From contig CANTFL010000221.1 in the NCBI GenBank assembly GCA_947650285.1, positions 62,001 through 126,000 of the forward strand: a stretch of 64,000 bases of DNA, in the 5' to 3' direction. Each line of letters begins with the position of its first letter. Within the stretch, counting starts at the first letter, position 1. Shown in pieces: positions 21,097 through 34,100 of the stretch. The translations under genes were made by a program, and so were the position numbers. The DNA comes from Hyaloperonospora brassicae (taxonomy: Eukaryota > Oomycota > Peronosporomycetes > Peronosporales > Peronosporaceae). The notes under the pieces were generated by a model. That model was not told the DNA's origin and searched no databases. It was given only the letters and a program-made list of their open reading frames with translations.

Positions 21097-21976
21097 TTAA
21101 AATTCACTACACGTTGTAGGGCGAACAGCATGATGATGATGTCATCGTACTAGATCTGAATGACAAATTTGATGTCATCCTGGGATTACCTTCGCTCAGA
21201 AAGTACGAGCCAACGGTGAGCTGGCAGCATCGATCCGTGAAGATGCCTGCCCCTTGTTCATCAGATGGCCATCTGATGAACATCTTGGAGCGTCCACAAG
21301 CGTGTGGATGTTCCTCGGGTGAGTGCGATGGCCTCACTTGCGGTACGGTCGTTAGCACGACTGCACAAGATCACAGTGTAGTTGATCACTACACTGTGGA
21401 GCAAGCTCCCGGCGGCAGTACAGAAGTACAGGCTGCTCCGAATTTTCACCGCTCGAATAAGTCGAGTGGACCAGGACATGGATGCCTGCCTAGCGGGTAG
21501 CATCTTAGAAGTAAGAAACCTGTTGCCTCCAAAGGGCAACATTGAAATCCTAGGTCGACTGGAGAGTCGACCGTAGAGGATCAGTGCCTGACTGTGGTTA
21601 CACAGCCACAGACAAAATACATCGAGGGAATAAGTCCCCACGTACTTGAGGAAGGAATTTTTCAAGAGTCACTTGCTGAAGGATTAGGCTCTCAGTAACG
21701 TGTGGAACGGAGGTCCAAGGAAGTAATCGAGACTTTAAATGTCTTGGATAATGTCGGATCGAGCATAGGAGCTTATACGCTTGATCTGATTGTGCCTCCG
21801 AAGTTAACTTCGAAGATATTCAACTGCCGACACTAGAACCGAAACAGTTCTTGCGTGATCTGCGTAGTGGCAAAGTCAAGTAGATCTGGGTACTCGTCAT
21901 AGACGATGAGTGTGTGGCCGATATTCGGTCGGCAACATAATTTGCTGAGAACGAACGGGTTCTCAGCAGCTCATCG

Positions 21977-24576
21977 ATGGACGAAATTGTCCTCGATGGG
22001 AAGAATCGGATTGAGAGATATGAATCTCAATCGTGGAAGTCGCTTCAGGCAAATCCTTTGTATAAGGATTTGATCAGATTCAAAGATGTATTCCATGAAT
22101 CCGTACCTTGCGAGTTGCCTAAGGACAAAGGCACTCGACACGAGATCGAGCTCAAACCGGTCTCGAAGTACTGTGTCACGAAGCAGTGGCCACTGCCTCG
22201 TGAACAAGTACTAGCGATCGACAAGTTCTTTGCCGGTCGCTTAGCAGCGGGCCATATGAGAGAATCGACATCCCCTCACATCTCTCCGACCTTCTGTGTG
22301 CGAAAAGCCACAGTAATATGGCGGATAGTGCACGCATTCAACAAGTTGAACGCTGCAACGGTACCGGCTCAGACGCCGATACCGAGGAAGGACGATATTA
22401 TATATGGTATGTCAAAGAGTACCATCTTTTCGTCCATGGATCTGATGGATGGCTTCTATCATATCCTCATGCGTGAACGGGACATCCCGTACACGTCAGT
22501 GAGCACCCCCAGCGGTATGCTGTGAGAGTGGCTGGTGATGCCACAGGGGCTGAGTAATGCCCCTGCTACCTTCAACAGATGTGTCACAAATCTATTGAGA
22601 CCGGTGCGGGATTTCGCACCGAGTTACTTCGACGATGTGTTCGTCCATAGCCCGGCTATGGACGGAAGGACGGACGTTGAAGTTCACAGAACTCACGTTC
22701 GTCAAGTCCTCCAACTTATGCGCAAGCATAAATTGTACGCAAACCTCAAGAAGTGTATATTCGCGGCTAGCGAAATACCACTTCTTGGGTGCATCGTGGG
22801 TAAACACGGCGTACGCCCTGATCCCGAAAAGATCAAGGCGATCACCGACTGGCCAGTGTCAGTCGATGTCAAGGGACTAAGGAAGTTCCTTGGTATAGCG
22901 GCGTACTTGCATAAGTACTCGCGCAACTACGCCGAGATGACTATTCATCTTTCTTGGTTACTCAAGAAAGATGTCAAGTGGTCATGGAACACTGAGTGCC
23001 ATCGTTCCTTTTAAGGTATCAAGCGGAGCTTGATGCATTCGCCGATATTGGCGATTGCAGATCAGGACAGTCCATTTCATGTGGTCTGTCACGCCAGCGA
23101 TTTTGCGATCGGCTGTGCGTTAATGTAATTTGATGCAGATGGCGTGGAGCGCGTCATCTGTTATCAGTCGCGTCAGCTGCAACCAGCTGAACGCAATAAC
23201 CCAGTGCATGACAAGGAATGCCTTGCCATGGAGTACGCACTGGCTAAGTTCCGCGTCTATCTCCTCGGAGATAGATCGCTCATCGTATATATGGACCATG
23301 CGTCACTACGCACGGCCGTAAACAGCCCACACCTCTCGCAAAGGATGGCGAGGTGGCTGTCTTTCTTCGCGGAGTATAACTTCTCCGTGGAGTATAAACC
23401 AGGACGACTCAATGTCGTCGCTGATGCACTTTCGCGCCGGCCCGATTTCGAGCCGGACGCACAATTCAACAGTGAGGATAAGTTCACTGTTGCGACACTG
23501 TCAGCCAGTGTTCCACGTCAAGTTTACGTGACGACGTACGAAAGGCATACGCAGAAGATAAGGATCTTCTGCGATTGATGGATCATCTGGTGAATCCATC
23601 CAGTAAATCATTGAAAGATTTACCGGCTTTGTACCGATCCTCCTCGGATCGGTACACAACGCGTAACGGACTGTTGTATTATACAGCCGTTGGCGGCGAC
23701 ACGCCTCGTGTCGTCGTCCCCACTCATAATGATTTGCGATTATGCATCATGTATGAGTGTCACGATGCCCCAGCAGGTGGTCATCGTGGGAGAGAAAAGA
23801 CTTATCTCACGGTAAGTCGTGACTTTTACTGGCCCCGCCAGTATCTGTTTGTACGCAAGTACATACGTGCTTGCGAGGTTTGTCAACGGATGAAGCCTAG
23901 TCCTACATCCCGTGCACCATTCCAGCCTCTACCGGTCCCGGCAGAGTGCTGGCAGTCCGTTTCCATGGACTTCGTCTTCGGGAAACCCGAAGACGCTCAC
24001 AAGAATAATGGTATTCTTGTGTTCGTTGATCGGTTCAGCAAGATGGTGCATATTGCTGCAGTGCCCGAGTCCATCACGGCACCCGGTTGTGCTCTTGTCT
24101 TTCTTAACACGATCTTCCGACTCCACGGGTTGCCCCGTGAACTTGTATCCGACCGTGACCCTCAGTTAACGGCGATATTTTGGCAAACCGTGTTCCGTCC
24201 TCTCGGAGAACGATTGAAGATGTCTACCTCTGACCATCTGAAAACAGATGGTCATACGGAACGTGCAAATCGTGTCCTCGAAGAGATCCTTCGAGGATAT
24301 GTCCACTCGTTTCCGAGTTGGAGCGAATTCCTACCCATGGTGGAATTCGCCACCAATAATTCTGTGCATGCTTCAACCCAGCACACACCGTTTTACGTGA
24401 ATGGCTTACGCCATCCACGTGTGCTCGCCCTTCTTGAGTGTGACTCTTGGATAAGGGGGGAGGGACTCGCTCGAGCAAAAACCGTTTTGGACCTTGCTCA
24501 TCACGTGTCGACGCTAACGTCGTCACGTATGATGCCGATGTCGATCAGGTCGACATCGAAGAAGAAGACCATCTAA
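21977..24576 (+). pseudogene. E2 pol: reverse transcriptase, RNase H, integrase
   Basis: RT spans 21977-23014, with KPVSKYCVTKQWPLPREQ, MDLMDGFYHI and SYFDDVFVHS. RNase H spans 23144-23578. Integrase spans 23575-24576, with a full HHCC finger (ECHDAPAGGH then IRACEVCQRMK), DDE residues and an FVDRFSKM motif. Interruptions: TGA at 22523-22525 where Trp is expected before EWLVMPQGL, TAA at 23012-23014, TAA at about 23127, and a frameshift near 23525. Between 22107 and 24575 it matches E1 13265-15731 at near identity, including these stops. Beyond 24575 similarity drops sharply. Confidence 0.88.
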
Positions 24577-25562
24577 TTAATAGTGATGAAGCTATTATTG
24601 AGTCAGATGGTGATGGAGATGTTGGTATTTTCAGCATAGGCAACGACTATTCCAGCGAGGATGATGACACATTTGCTGATGAACAGAAAGATAAGAGAGC
24701 TCTTTCGACAGTCCCCGCAAGGCAAACTGAACAAAACAATGTCTCGTCAGTCGAAATATATCTGCTGGCTCGAGAATCAGTGGTCCGTTTCGTAAAGTAC
24801 TCTGTTGCTTACGCAATGGACCAGAAGAAATAAACGCTGACAAGAATGGAAGAGCAAGTGTGTTTTCATATATTACGGGCGATTTAGCCCTGCTCCTTGC
24901 GGTAAATTTACCTATACACGTAGTGGCTAACGTGCGCAGCAGTCAAATACTGACCAAGTACATCGGCCCCTTTCGTGTGCTGCACCGACAAGGAAACGCA
25001 TACACTACTGAGCTGCCTCGTAGAGTGCGTACGCATCCTAAATCATATGTAGGGTCATCCACCCGTAAGGTCAGTACGAGGCTTCTTCCGACGATGAAAT
25101 AGCCCCCACGCTTAAAAATCCCCATCAGGTTTTTACGTTTGCACTCTAGTCGTTTAGCCTGGTCGCGTATTGAAGAGACCTCTTCACTCAACTGAGGGAT
25201 CTCCTTATGAGCTTTTGACAGCTATGCAACCAAGGAACAGACAAATTGCTGGATCTGAAGCTGTGCGAAGCGTACTCAGCACAATCCTTCACACGATAAT
25301 AATCCCGATCCCTGCAGTGCTATCTCACAGAATTAATCAGATAATAGCGTCTATTTCTCTCTTGCTCCAAATCCTCGAGCGATTCAGCGATTGCCCGATC
25401 CATCTCGTGTTAGACGAGATGGTCAGTCGAAAGACTTGGTGTATGTTTTTATCTCCTCCACCACATCTTTTGGTGGGCTCACAAGGTGGTCAACGCTTTC
25501 TAGTGAAGCGTATCTTGAACCACCATAACGATTCAGAACCAAAGACGAGTTATATCTCCTAG
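24577..25562 (+). pseudogene. E2 integrase C-terminus and chromodomain, decayed
   Basis: Fragments include an integrase tail (about 24860-25080: TGDLALLLAVNLP, YIGPFRVLHRQGN, RTHPKSYVG) and a chromodomain trace near 25480-25560 (FLVKRILNHH, SYIS then a stop). Divergence from E1 and E3 shows that it comes from the older, type B parent. Confidence 0.75.
24943..25191 (-). pseudogene. Antisense coiled-coil remnant of E2
   Basis: A minus-strand frame opening with SEEVSSIRDQAKRLECKRKN and continuing to FKRGGYF. It matches the coiled coil of E1 (LSSEVSYLRDQTDRLERERK, LERGGYL) at the same position of the element, although the DNA is strongly diverged. Confidence 0.55.
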
Positions 25563-25662
25563 TGGCGAGAGTATACACCCTCGTGTAACATCTAAAAGCT
25601 CCGCTCTCACCTAATGGTGGATGACCTCGGTCTCGTCGAGCTGTACGACGAGACGCACCCTT

Positions 25663-26486
25663 TTACGATGGAGAGTCATCTTTGGACGAACTTTCAGCGC
25701 GCTCGTAAAGGGATTGTAAAGTCACAATTCCTTGGTACATCTGCGACGAGACGCGCACACTCCCATAGGGCTGAGTAGGTAGGAAGGTCTCGTTAGGGGC
25801 GCTAACAGAGATGTCAATACAACTTTGACAATACTCTCCACACGAGAGGCATGGTAAATCTTCTTCTTGAGACAATTTATTCAATTTATACCAAGCACTG
25901 GTTGAAGACTCCTATTCAAAACTATTTCGAGATGCGAAAAGTTTGTCCATCCAATCTCCACGGCCAAAAATTTCAATATTGCCGATAAATGGATTCTGCG
26001 TCTGTACTAACGAAATTTCGTCGCGGCTGTGATTACCGTGGTATCATCGATATCTGAAAAGACATCGATGTGATACTCATGTTCAGCGCGATAATTACTT
26101 GCACTGACGCCAAGAACATGGAGTCTGGACGAATTGAGGAGTGAGATCCAATAAGTCCCAGTAGTACAATTATACCACGGCTTTAGATTGCGTTGGGAAG
26201 TCATTTATGGATTATTTATAGGGACAGATCGTAACGCGTTACAATCTCTCTCGTTGTGCTTAGTCTCAACAGAGTAACCGGTACCAATATGTCCGCTATC
26301 ACTGGGATTGCTACGGTTAAGATGAATCCGTGAATAGCCATCGGCATCATCACAACGACTAACATCATATTGTTTCTCAGTCGCATCTTGAATGCGAGTG
26401 CGATAGGTTTGATCCTCGGGACGAGACCTCAGCCTCGTCGGATGAGCCGAACATCTTATGGCGCAATGCTTTATCAAGACTGCCAC
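25663..26486 (-). pseudogene. Antisense ORF remnant of E2 (older lineage)
   Basis: Three minus-strand frames align in order with the antisense ORF of E1 and E3. An acidic Ser-rich N-part lies at 26486-26205. A core piece at 26204-26007 has LKPW, LHVLGVSASNYRAEHEY and HIDVF. A Cys-rich piece at 25884-25663 has LPCLSCGEYCQSC and IVTLQSLYERAESS, which pair with IPCLTWGDPCVGC and IANLQSVYKRQKR in E1. Several frameshifts make it non-functional. Its importance is that it shows the antisense protein in a second, older lineage. Confidence 0.6.
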
Positions 26487-26948
26487 AAAGCTTTGCAGTC
26501 GTCGTTTTCGCGTCCAAACCTTTACGGACGGGCTTTGCGGGCGACTTCGAGTCGTACGGAGACTCGCTTGAAAAATAACCCCTATTTCGAGGTCGAAGTT
26601 TGTGGGACTACCACCCGCAGCCGAAGCTGCGCATAAAAAGCTGCACGTGGATGACCACGTGCGCCTGAAACTTTGGAAGTTGAAGGATGCTTATCAACAG
26701 TTGCAGGCGAAGTAACGCCTGCTGCCGAGTCATAGACTGCTTGATCTCCGGCTGCACGCATTTGTGTAGGCGCTTTAGCGACGGCATCGTTTGCTCAGCG
26801 CACTGAAGAACTCGTCATGCGCTGAAAAGCTGAATTGATATAAAAAAAACTACAAGTGCTCCCTTTCCCCCAGAGAAACTAGACGGAGGTCACATTGTTA
26901 CCAATCAATTCTATCACGCATTACAGTGAATGATAGTTAAGGAAGTAA

Positions 26949-27414
26949 TGTAACGGGGTGAGCTCGTTACATAAAGTTTATAGGCATGTATCAATTTTGC
27001 ATATAATCTATTTCGATAATACTCAATAAAAACATTGCTCGAGAAGAGGTAATGCTGGCAGAATATTACCTCCTATGGGTGTGTATTCTTTGTCCCCTTA
27101 CTTATTGCTTGATGTAGACGCCACATCAACCAAATGAACCACCAATCGCTGCTGTACGCGCAAAATGTGTGTCGAGCAAGAAACCCACATAGGTGGTTGT
27201 GGTTTAATATAGTTAGATTACGACTAAGATGGTTTATTGGGAAACTTAACTAGGTTAATTACAGCTCTACTTTTCCCTAAACAGAGCTTTCTAGTTCTGT
27301 TTATTTCCTCGCGCTTCCTCACGCTACGTGTACGCGACGTCCGGGGCACGCAGCCTTGCGTTAGATCAACACAAGGTCTTACCAGTTATCTGTTAAGAGC
27401 GTGTCCCCGTTACA
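26949..27414 (+). repeat. Type B LTR (3' LTR of E2)
   Basis: A 466-bp LTR starting TGTAACGGGGTGAGCTCGTTACA and ending GTGTCCCCGTTACA, inverted relative to 18234-18698. The flanking five bases on the right are AATGC. No matching partner is left beside the other type B LTR. Confidence 0.88.
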
Positions 27415-27559
27415 AATGCAATGTCGTTTGTCTCTAATAGGTTGGGCTTTAAGCATGGATTGGAAGCAGAAGTTACGTTACTTTTTGGCGTAGGCAACGA
27501 GAACAAGTAGTCCACACCAGGGCTCCCAGTGTTCGATTTGTTATAGGTGTCCAGTGTGG

Positions 27560-28560
27560 CCAGCAGTATTCTCGTTTATTCGAATTCTTATGTTGTCGGC
27601 GGCAACGTTTCGTCGACATCTAATTGATAATCACCAAAAAAAGGTTAGCAAAGGGTATCGACCATCTGTGCATGATACCAATGTAACCTTCTTTCTACCT
27701 TTTTGTAAGTTGACAACTAGTAACTTCCACAAGCATAAATACTGTAACGAAGTGAGGCGAAGCTTGGAGTAACGGTTCTGTTTTAGAAGTAATCAGTGCA
27801 AAAGTAAGAACTAAATTGGTGGTGTTTGTTCAAGATTTTCGTGCCATCGAAACAAAGACTCTACTTTCTTCTTGAGCAATCAATGTTCAAAACGCATTCA
27901 AACACCCACCGGTCTTCGCGTACCAGCACCGTCGACGGGGATTGATAAGGTCTAGATTAGCCTGACTGCAAGTGATTTGACCCAGTCTAGACCAAGCTGG
28001 TCGCACGACATGCCAAATGCGTACTTAATTAGACACAATGAGAATTATCTAATAAAACGCGATCGGGGGTCTACATTGTAATAATTTGCCAAAAGTTCTC
28101 ATAGGGCGCGTGGACTGCTCTGTGTAAATGCGTCAGCAAACATGTCTGCTATCGGTGTATACATGACACGAAGGTCCTTCTCCTCCACGCGCTCCTTGTA
28201 CATACTTACGCGCTAGGTCTATAATTTTATAACTGAAGTGCGTGCTAAAGCGACTTCTTCTTGTTTGTCTTCATGTACCGTCGCTATTCCATCTTTGAGA
28301 TGGCTCATATCCTACAGCAGTCGTCGGAGCTACACCATTTCTTCCGGTATAAGTACAGATTTATCTCATCCACTTATGCTATCGAGCCAGAAATTGTCGG
28401 CTGCTGTTGCGAGCGCCACGAGATCGCTGCACCATTAAGAATAAACACATATTGTAATGGGTTGATCTCATTCCACGCCACTTTTATTTATGGAACGAAA
28501 GCGAGATTAAATCATAGCGCAAGACGCACTTATGCCTGGTAACTTACGTGAGGTGACGAA
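27560..28560 (-). mobile_element. Ty1/copia remnant (RNase H end and 3' flank)
   Basis: Minus-strand translation gives two copia RNase H landmarks. One is NGAAISWRSQQQPTISGS at about 28455-28378. The other is YKERVEEKDLRVMYTPIADM followed by FADAFTQSSPRA at about 28205-28105, the usual C-terminal motif. They are in different frames, so the copy is decayed. The DNA downstream (27960-27560) resembles the E1-E2 spacer and may be its 3' untranslated region or LTR. Confidence 0.7.
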
Positions 28561-29610
28561 ATGGCGTATCTGCTTCAGTGTGTGCGGCACATAGAATGTA
28601 CCCATGGTTGATATTGTGCTTAGTGCGAGACGCACAAGACATATGGTGTATCTTAATGAGGCAGAGTCATTTACTGACGCCTCCTGCGATCCTAAGATCT
28701 TCATGTAGGGACCGCGCATCATAAGAGCGCGCATCATTCAATGTATATTAATTGCATTCGGCCTATTTTTAAATCACGTTACTATATTTATTTGTCTTAC
28801 GTTTACCATTTTTCGAAACAGTGCGCGCAGAAAGAGGCTGACTACTTCCGCGACGCACTTGAGAATTATAGCACTTTCTTTGAGGCAGCTTTCGTAAGGG
28901 CGGTCGAAGTGGTAAGGCCTTCGAGGCTATTTTCGGTCGACCTCGATGTCTTTGAAACAGGTCATACTTGACAGTCATTGGGCTGGACAGACTATTTCGC
29001 TGCACGCGAGAGAAGGATTTCAAAATGTCTTCTCGTGCGTGCACTCGGAGGTAGTACATGGTCCCTATTCAGCGTCGAAACACAATAATACTAAATTTCA
29101 ACCTTCAAGTGTGGTGTAGGAAATTCTCTTTTACAAAATCACCGGGTGAATGTCATCGAATCTCAGTTCGGCAAACCGTGGGTCGTCGAGATTGGATTAA
29201 AAGTATATCACGTCGGATCACTTTGAGAGTTGAGTCCTGATCTAGCGAGTCCCGCGTCGTCAATCCTTATGTTCGGTGAATATGGATTCGTCTTGGGTCG
29301 TCGAGTCTCGATTCGTCCATCTTCGGTCGGCGTATTTGGGCATTCGATTCCAGAGTCGTTTGTATCAAATCGGCAAAATCTGGATTCGTCACGTCCAAGG
29401 TTCACGAATTTACGATCGTCAATTACTTCGGATTGATTGATAATTGCACGTAAAGAGTGGAAGGTGCAAGAGAATTTAAAGTCGTGTTTCATCCGATATG
29501 TGCATGTGGAAAGGTAGATGCACAGAGCGCAACATGAAACGGCTCGGCGATACATCAAAGTTGATAAGTCAATACAGTGCAGAATAGAGTACGTCTAAGA
29601 AACGCGTACT
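28561..29610. other. Decayed DNA between copia remnant and E3
   Basis: AT-rich, with only short frames. It may include older parts of the copia element, but no motif is clear enough to name. Confidence 0.4.
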
Positions 29611-29615
29611 CATCA
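29611..29615. other. Target-site duplication CATCA, left of E3
   Basis: Identical to 37304-37308 on the other side of the element. It marks E3 as a simple, unrearranged insertion. Confidence 0.85.
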
Positions 29616-30053
29616 TGTAAAAGGCACTGTTGACTACGTACTGGTTGACCAGTACGGAGTATACTTCCACTGACGACAGAGGTCGACAGTGCCCTGCTAG
29701 GTGTTGAAGGAACACAGAGTAACTAAAGGAGACTAAGTAGTCAGAATAGTCTCTGGTAAAAGTAAAACTGTATTAATATAATTAAGTTCTATATCTTCTT
29801 GAATCTCTGTTGTCCTGCCATAATTATGCTGATATAACTAAATGTATGATGACGTCTACTCACCACCCATTGCGCGCGTCTAGCAGCGATTGGTGGGTTG
29901 ATATCAGCACGATATCAACCAAATAAAAGACCCTTCGGTCATCTCAACAATATCGCAATGTCTGTGATATTGTTAAAAGTATATTCGACGTAATATTCTT
30001 TATTGTCACATTCTTTGAAGTGACAAATCCATGTAGCGGGCTACCCCGTTACA
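29616..30053 (-). repeat. Type C LTR (3' LTR of E3)
   Basis: A 438-bp LTR, a direct repeat of 36865-37303 with a small number of substitutions. It starts TGTAAAAGGCAC and ends ACCCCGTTACA. It is related to type A in the middle (TTGCGCGCGT and GCGATTGGTGGGTTGATATCA). Confidence 0.92.
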
Positions 30054-30185
30054 TCACCCCTCCCTAATCTGATAGTCACCGTGTGATTATCGAAAACTTG
30101 GTGGCCACTCGTTGGACACCAGTGGGACAGGGAGCACCTGTTTGGTCAGACCCGTTCACTCCTGATCCTGCCTCACATAGCTAAC

Positions 30186-31186
30186 ATGTCTATGCGATGT
30201 GATTCGAAGAGCACACAGCCTGCTGCTGTGCCAGCCTCTGCGGCAGATGCTTCTTTGTCTGCTGCTTGTTCTCCGTCTGTAGCAGAAGGTGCTGCAGACG
30301 CACGTGGTATCGCACCACGTGCACATGATGACCTTGTCAATGAGGTCATCAATTCTGGCGAGTCAGACGTGCCTGACTCGCGCAACGTTCCAGAGGCGTC
30401 CCGATCACCGGCGGTGCCTCATCGTTCGTCAAGAGCACTGTCTAAGAGCGAACTCGTGAGTTGCAACACAGTCTATTCGGCAGTGATGATGAACTCAATG
30501 GTGAAGAATACGATGCCTCACCAGAATCAACTCGTCATTCTAAAAGCCGTGGTACCGACAAGGGTACCACACTGAAGCGTGGTGAGCTCAAGCCGTGGCG
30601 CTTGCCCGACCAGCTCATCGATAGCCTGTCTCACGAGACAAGCGAGTACCATCAAATTCCATTATTCTATGCAACTGAGCTTCATGGCTTAGGACCAAGC
30701 GCGAGAAACTTTCGCGCTGGAGAAGACTTTTATCTCGATGTCTTTCTTAGGCATCGATGGTATAACGGCAACCAAAAGCGTGACAAGAACTCTCTTTTGG
30801 CAGCGTGGAACGCCTTCGTCCAAAACGTAAAGAATTTCGGACGAGAAGGGTGGCTCAAGAAACTTGAGGCGACACGCCTCAGGTTCGAAAAGCGAACTCC
30901 AACCGGTGCCAGTTACCGGTTGCATTGTTTATCAAGTGAGGCCGGCATTCCATGCCTCACTTGGGGTGATCCTTGCGTGAGTTGTTCTGACAACTCGCAA
31001 CGTTCGCAGAGGGATGTTTATTCCCTCGATTCGCCCTGGGGAAGGGCACACATCTCGGAGGAGATGCGTGACGCGATTGCAAACTTGCAATCCGTCTACA
31101 AGCGCCAAAAGCGCGTGTTTAACGATGGTCCCTCGGACCAATCGGATGAGTCTCGTCATACTGGTGGACGAGACCTTAAACGTTAG
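30186..31186 (+). pseudogene. Antisense ORF of Ty3/gypsy element E3 (unknown protein)
   Basis: The start codon lies about 133 bp inside the 3' LTR, matching E1. The N-terminal frame (30186-30575: Ala/Ser/Asp-rich, GESDVPDSRN) shifts by one base near 30450-30460 into the frame that carries the core (30461-31186). The core here is uninterrupted, including the Trp codon that is a stop in E1. Core motifs: LKPWRLPDQLIDSLSHE, HGLGPSARNFRAGEDFYL, WNAFVQNVKNFGREGWLKKL and CLTWGDPCVSCS. The core DNA is far more similar to E1 than the N-terminal or coiled-coil DNA. The lesion differs from the lesion in E1, so the two copies broke separately. Confidence 0.7.
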
Positions 31187-31199
31187 CCATCAGCTGGGA

Positions 31200-34100
31200 A
31201 CGAGGTTCCCAGCTGTCATAAGAAGAGTGGGTACCCACGCTACCGGACGAGGTAGTTCGTCCTTGATTCTGAATGGCCACGTTGGTTCAAGATACGCTCC
31301 ACAAGAAAGCGTTGAACACCGTGGGAATCCACCAGTGGTTCCGATGGCGTTGGAAAGACAAGGTCCGATTTAGCCGCCGGACCTGCACGAGACTTTGGGT
31401 CACCACGAGCGTTACCTGACCGAGCTGAGGGAGGACGTAGATCCCGAATACGATCGTCGGCACGACTTGCAGTCAGACGTGCGACTTCTTCGTGCCGATC
31501 GGGAGAAGGACCGATCGGAATTCGCGCTCGCTCAGCTTGAGAGTGAACGCGAGAGGCGTCGTTTGCGCGACGAGCTAGAGACGGTTCGTCGCGAGGCCGC
31601 TTCGACGAAGGACCAACTCCTTCCGACGAAGGACCAACTTCAGTGTTTGGTCCTAATCACAAGAATCTGTTGGGGATTTTTGAGCGCGCCACATATCTCC
31701 GTTCTCGCAAGAGGCCTCGTACTGACAGTATGGGCGAAGACAACCAACATGAAACGTAGGATGCGTGCGCATCTTACGTGGCAATTCGATCGTGTATGCA
31801 TTGTTCTTGCGATGCAACACTCGAAAGGGACCAATGTACTTCGGCAGTAGTTTACTACTGCCGACACTAGTGACTGCATGTCCAGGTAAGTTTACCGTAG
31901 ACAGTAGTACAAGGTCATTGACCTTAAATGAAAGAACATTTGCTCTTCGATTCTTGTCTGCGTTCCGTTTCTTGCGGTCCACCGCATTTGCGATTGAGTC
32001 CTGAACGAAAAGGACCACTATTTCTCAAGTCAGCAGGAAGTTCTCTGCTGACTCGTTGTTGTGTTTTTCAGTGCGCTTCGTGCGCACTGCTAAGATTGCT
32101 CTCTTCTTCAACGAGGTTGTCTTCTTCCTCGATGGCATTGTCGTTGACGATGCTGAATATACCAGCATCGTCATCATCATCCGAGTCAATAATAACGTCG
32201 TCGCTATTAATGAGATGGTCTTCTTCTTCGATGTCGACCTGATCGACATCGGCATCATACGTGACGACGTTAGCGTCGACACGTGATGAGCAAGATCCAA
32301 AACGGTTTTTGCTCGAGCGAGTCCCTCCCTCCCCTTATCCAAGAGTCACACTCAAGAAGGGCGAGCACACGTGGATGGCGTAAGCCATTCACGTAAAACG
32401 GTGTGTGCTGGGTTGAAGCATGCACCGAATTATTGGTGGCGAATTCCACCATGGGTAGGAATTCGCTCCAACTCGGAAACAAGTGGACATATCCTCAAAT
32501 TATCTCTTCGAGGACACGATTTGCACGTTCCGTCTGACCATCTGTTTCGGTATGGTCAGAAGTGGACATCTTCAATCGTGTTCCAAGAGAACAGAACACG
32601 GTTTGCTAAAATTCCGCCGTGAACCGAGGGTCACGGTCGAATACGAGTGCACGGGGTAACCCATGGAGTCTATAGACCGTGTTTAGAAAGACAACCGCAC
32701 AGCCGTGTGCAGTGATCGAATCAGAGACTGCAGCAAGATGCACCATCTTGCTGAACCGATCAACGAACACAAGAATACCATTATTCTTGTAAAAGTCTTC
32801 GGGTTTCCCGAAGACGAAGTCCATGGGAACGGACTCCCAACACTCTGCCGGTACCGGCAGAGGTTGTAGTGGTGCACGGGATGAAGGGCTAGGCTTCATC
32901 CGTTGACAAACCTCACAAGATCGAATGTATTTGCGCACGAACTGATACTGGCGGGTCCAGTAAAAGGTACGATTTACCATAAGGTAGGTTTTTTCCCTAC
33001 CACGATGCCCGCCCGAGGGAGCATCGTGACATGCAAACATGATGCGTAATCGCAAATCATCATAATCGGGAAAGACGACACGAGGTGTATCGTCGAGTCG
33101 TATACCGATCCAACGAGGAGCGGTATAGAGCCGGCAAATCCGCCAAGGATTTCTGGGATGGGTTCGCAAGGTGACCCATCAAACGAAGGAAAATCATATT
33201 TTCTGCGTATGCCTTCCGCACGTCATCGAGGAAAGGCGATGACGGCACACTGACTGACAGCGCCGCAACAGTGGGCAAGGCCTAACTGTTTGCGCGTGTT
33301 GTCGGCTCGAAATCGGGCCGGCGCGAAAGTGCATCAGCGACGACATTGAGTCGTCCTGGTTTATACTCCACGGAGAAGTTATGCTCCGCGAAGAAAGACA
33401 GCCACCTCGCCATCCTTTGCGAGAGGTGTGGGCTGTTTACGGTCGTGCGTAGTGACGCATGGTCCATATATACGATGAGCGATCTATCTCCGAGGAGATA
33501 GACGCGGAACTTAGCCAGTGCGTACTCCATAGCAAGGCGTTCCTTGTCATGTATCGGGTTATTGCGTTCAGCTGGTTGCAGCTGACGCGATTGATAACAG
33601 ACGACGCGCTCTGCGCCGTCTGTGTCATACTGCATCAACGCACAGCCGATCGCAAAATCGCTGGCGTGACAGACCACATGAAATGGACTGTCCTGATCTG
33701 CAATCGCCAATATCGGCGAATGCATCAATCTTCGCTTGATACCTTAAAAGGAACGATGGCACTCAGTGTTCCATGACCACTTGACATCTTTCTTGAGTAA
33801 CCAAGAAAGATGAACAGTCATCTCGGCGTAGTTGCGAGAGTACTTATGCAAGTACGCCGCTAGTACCAAGGAACTTCCTTAGTCCCTTGACATCGACTGG
33901 CACTGGCCAGTCGGTGATCGCCTTGATCTTTTCGGGATCAGGGCGTACGCCGTGTTTACCCACGATGCACCCAAGAAGTGGTATTTCGCTTGCCGCAAAT
34001 ATACACTTCTTGAGGTTTGCGTACAACTTATGCTTGCGCATAAGTTGGAGGACTTGACGAACGTGAGTTCTGTGTACTTCAACGTCCGTCTTTCCGTCCA

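Larger units (their letters stand above)
19199..27414 (+). mobile_element. Ty3/gypsy chromoviral element E2 (hybrid, inactive)
   Basis: Plus-strand element. In order: type A 5' LTR (19199-19589), primer-binding site (19592-19610), gag (19634-20788), protease (20839-21096), RT to integrase (21977-24576), a decayed integrase C-terminus and chromodomain (24577-25562), decayed antisense ORF (26486-25663, minus), and type B 3' LTR (26949-27414). The first 5.4 kb is well preserved and the last 2.8 kb is badly decayed. This is the mirror image of E1 and fits the other product of the same inversion. Confidence 0.9.

Noticed and set aside
18699..27419. Target duplication for the type B parent element
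   Set aside because: The flanks AATGC (right of 27414) and TTTGT (right of 18698) do not match in either orientation. They are probably decayed.
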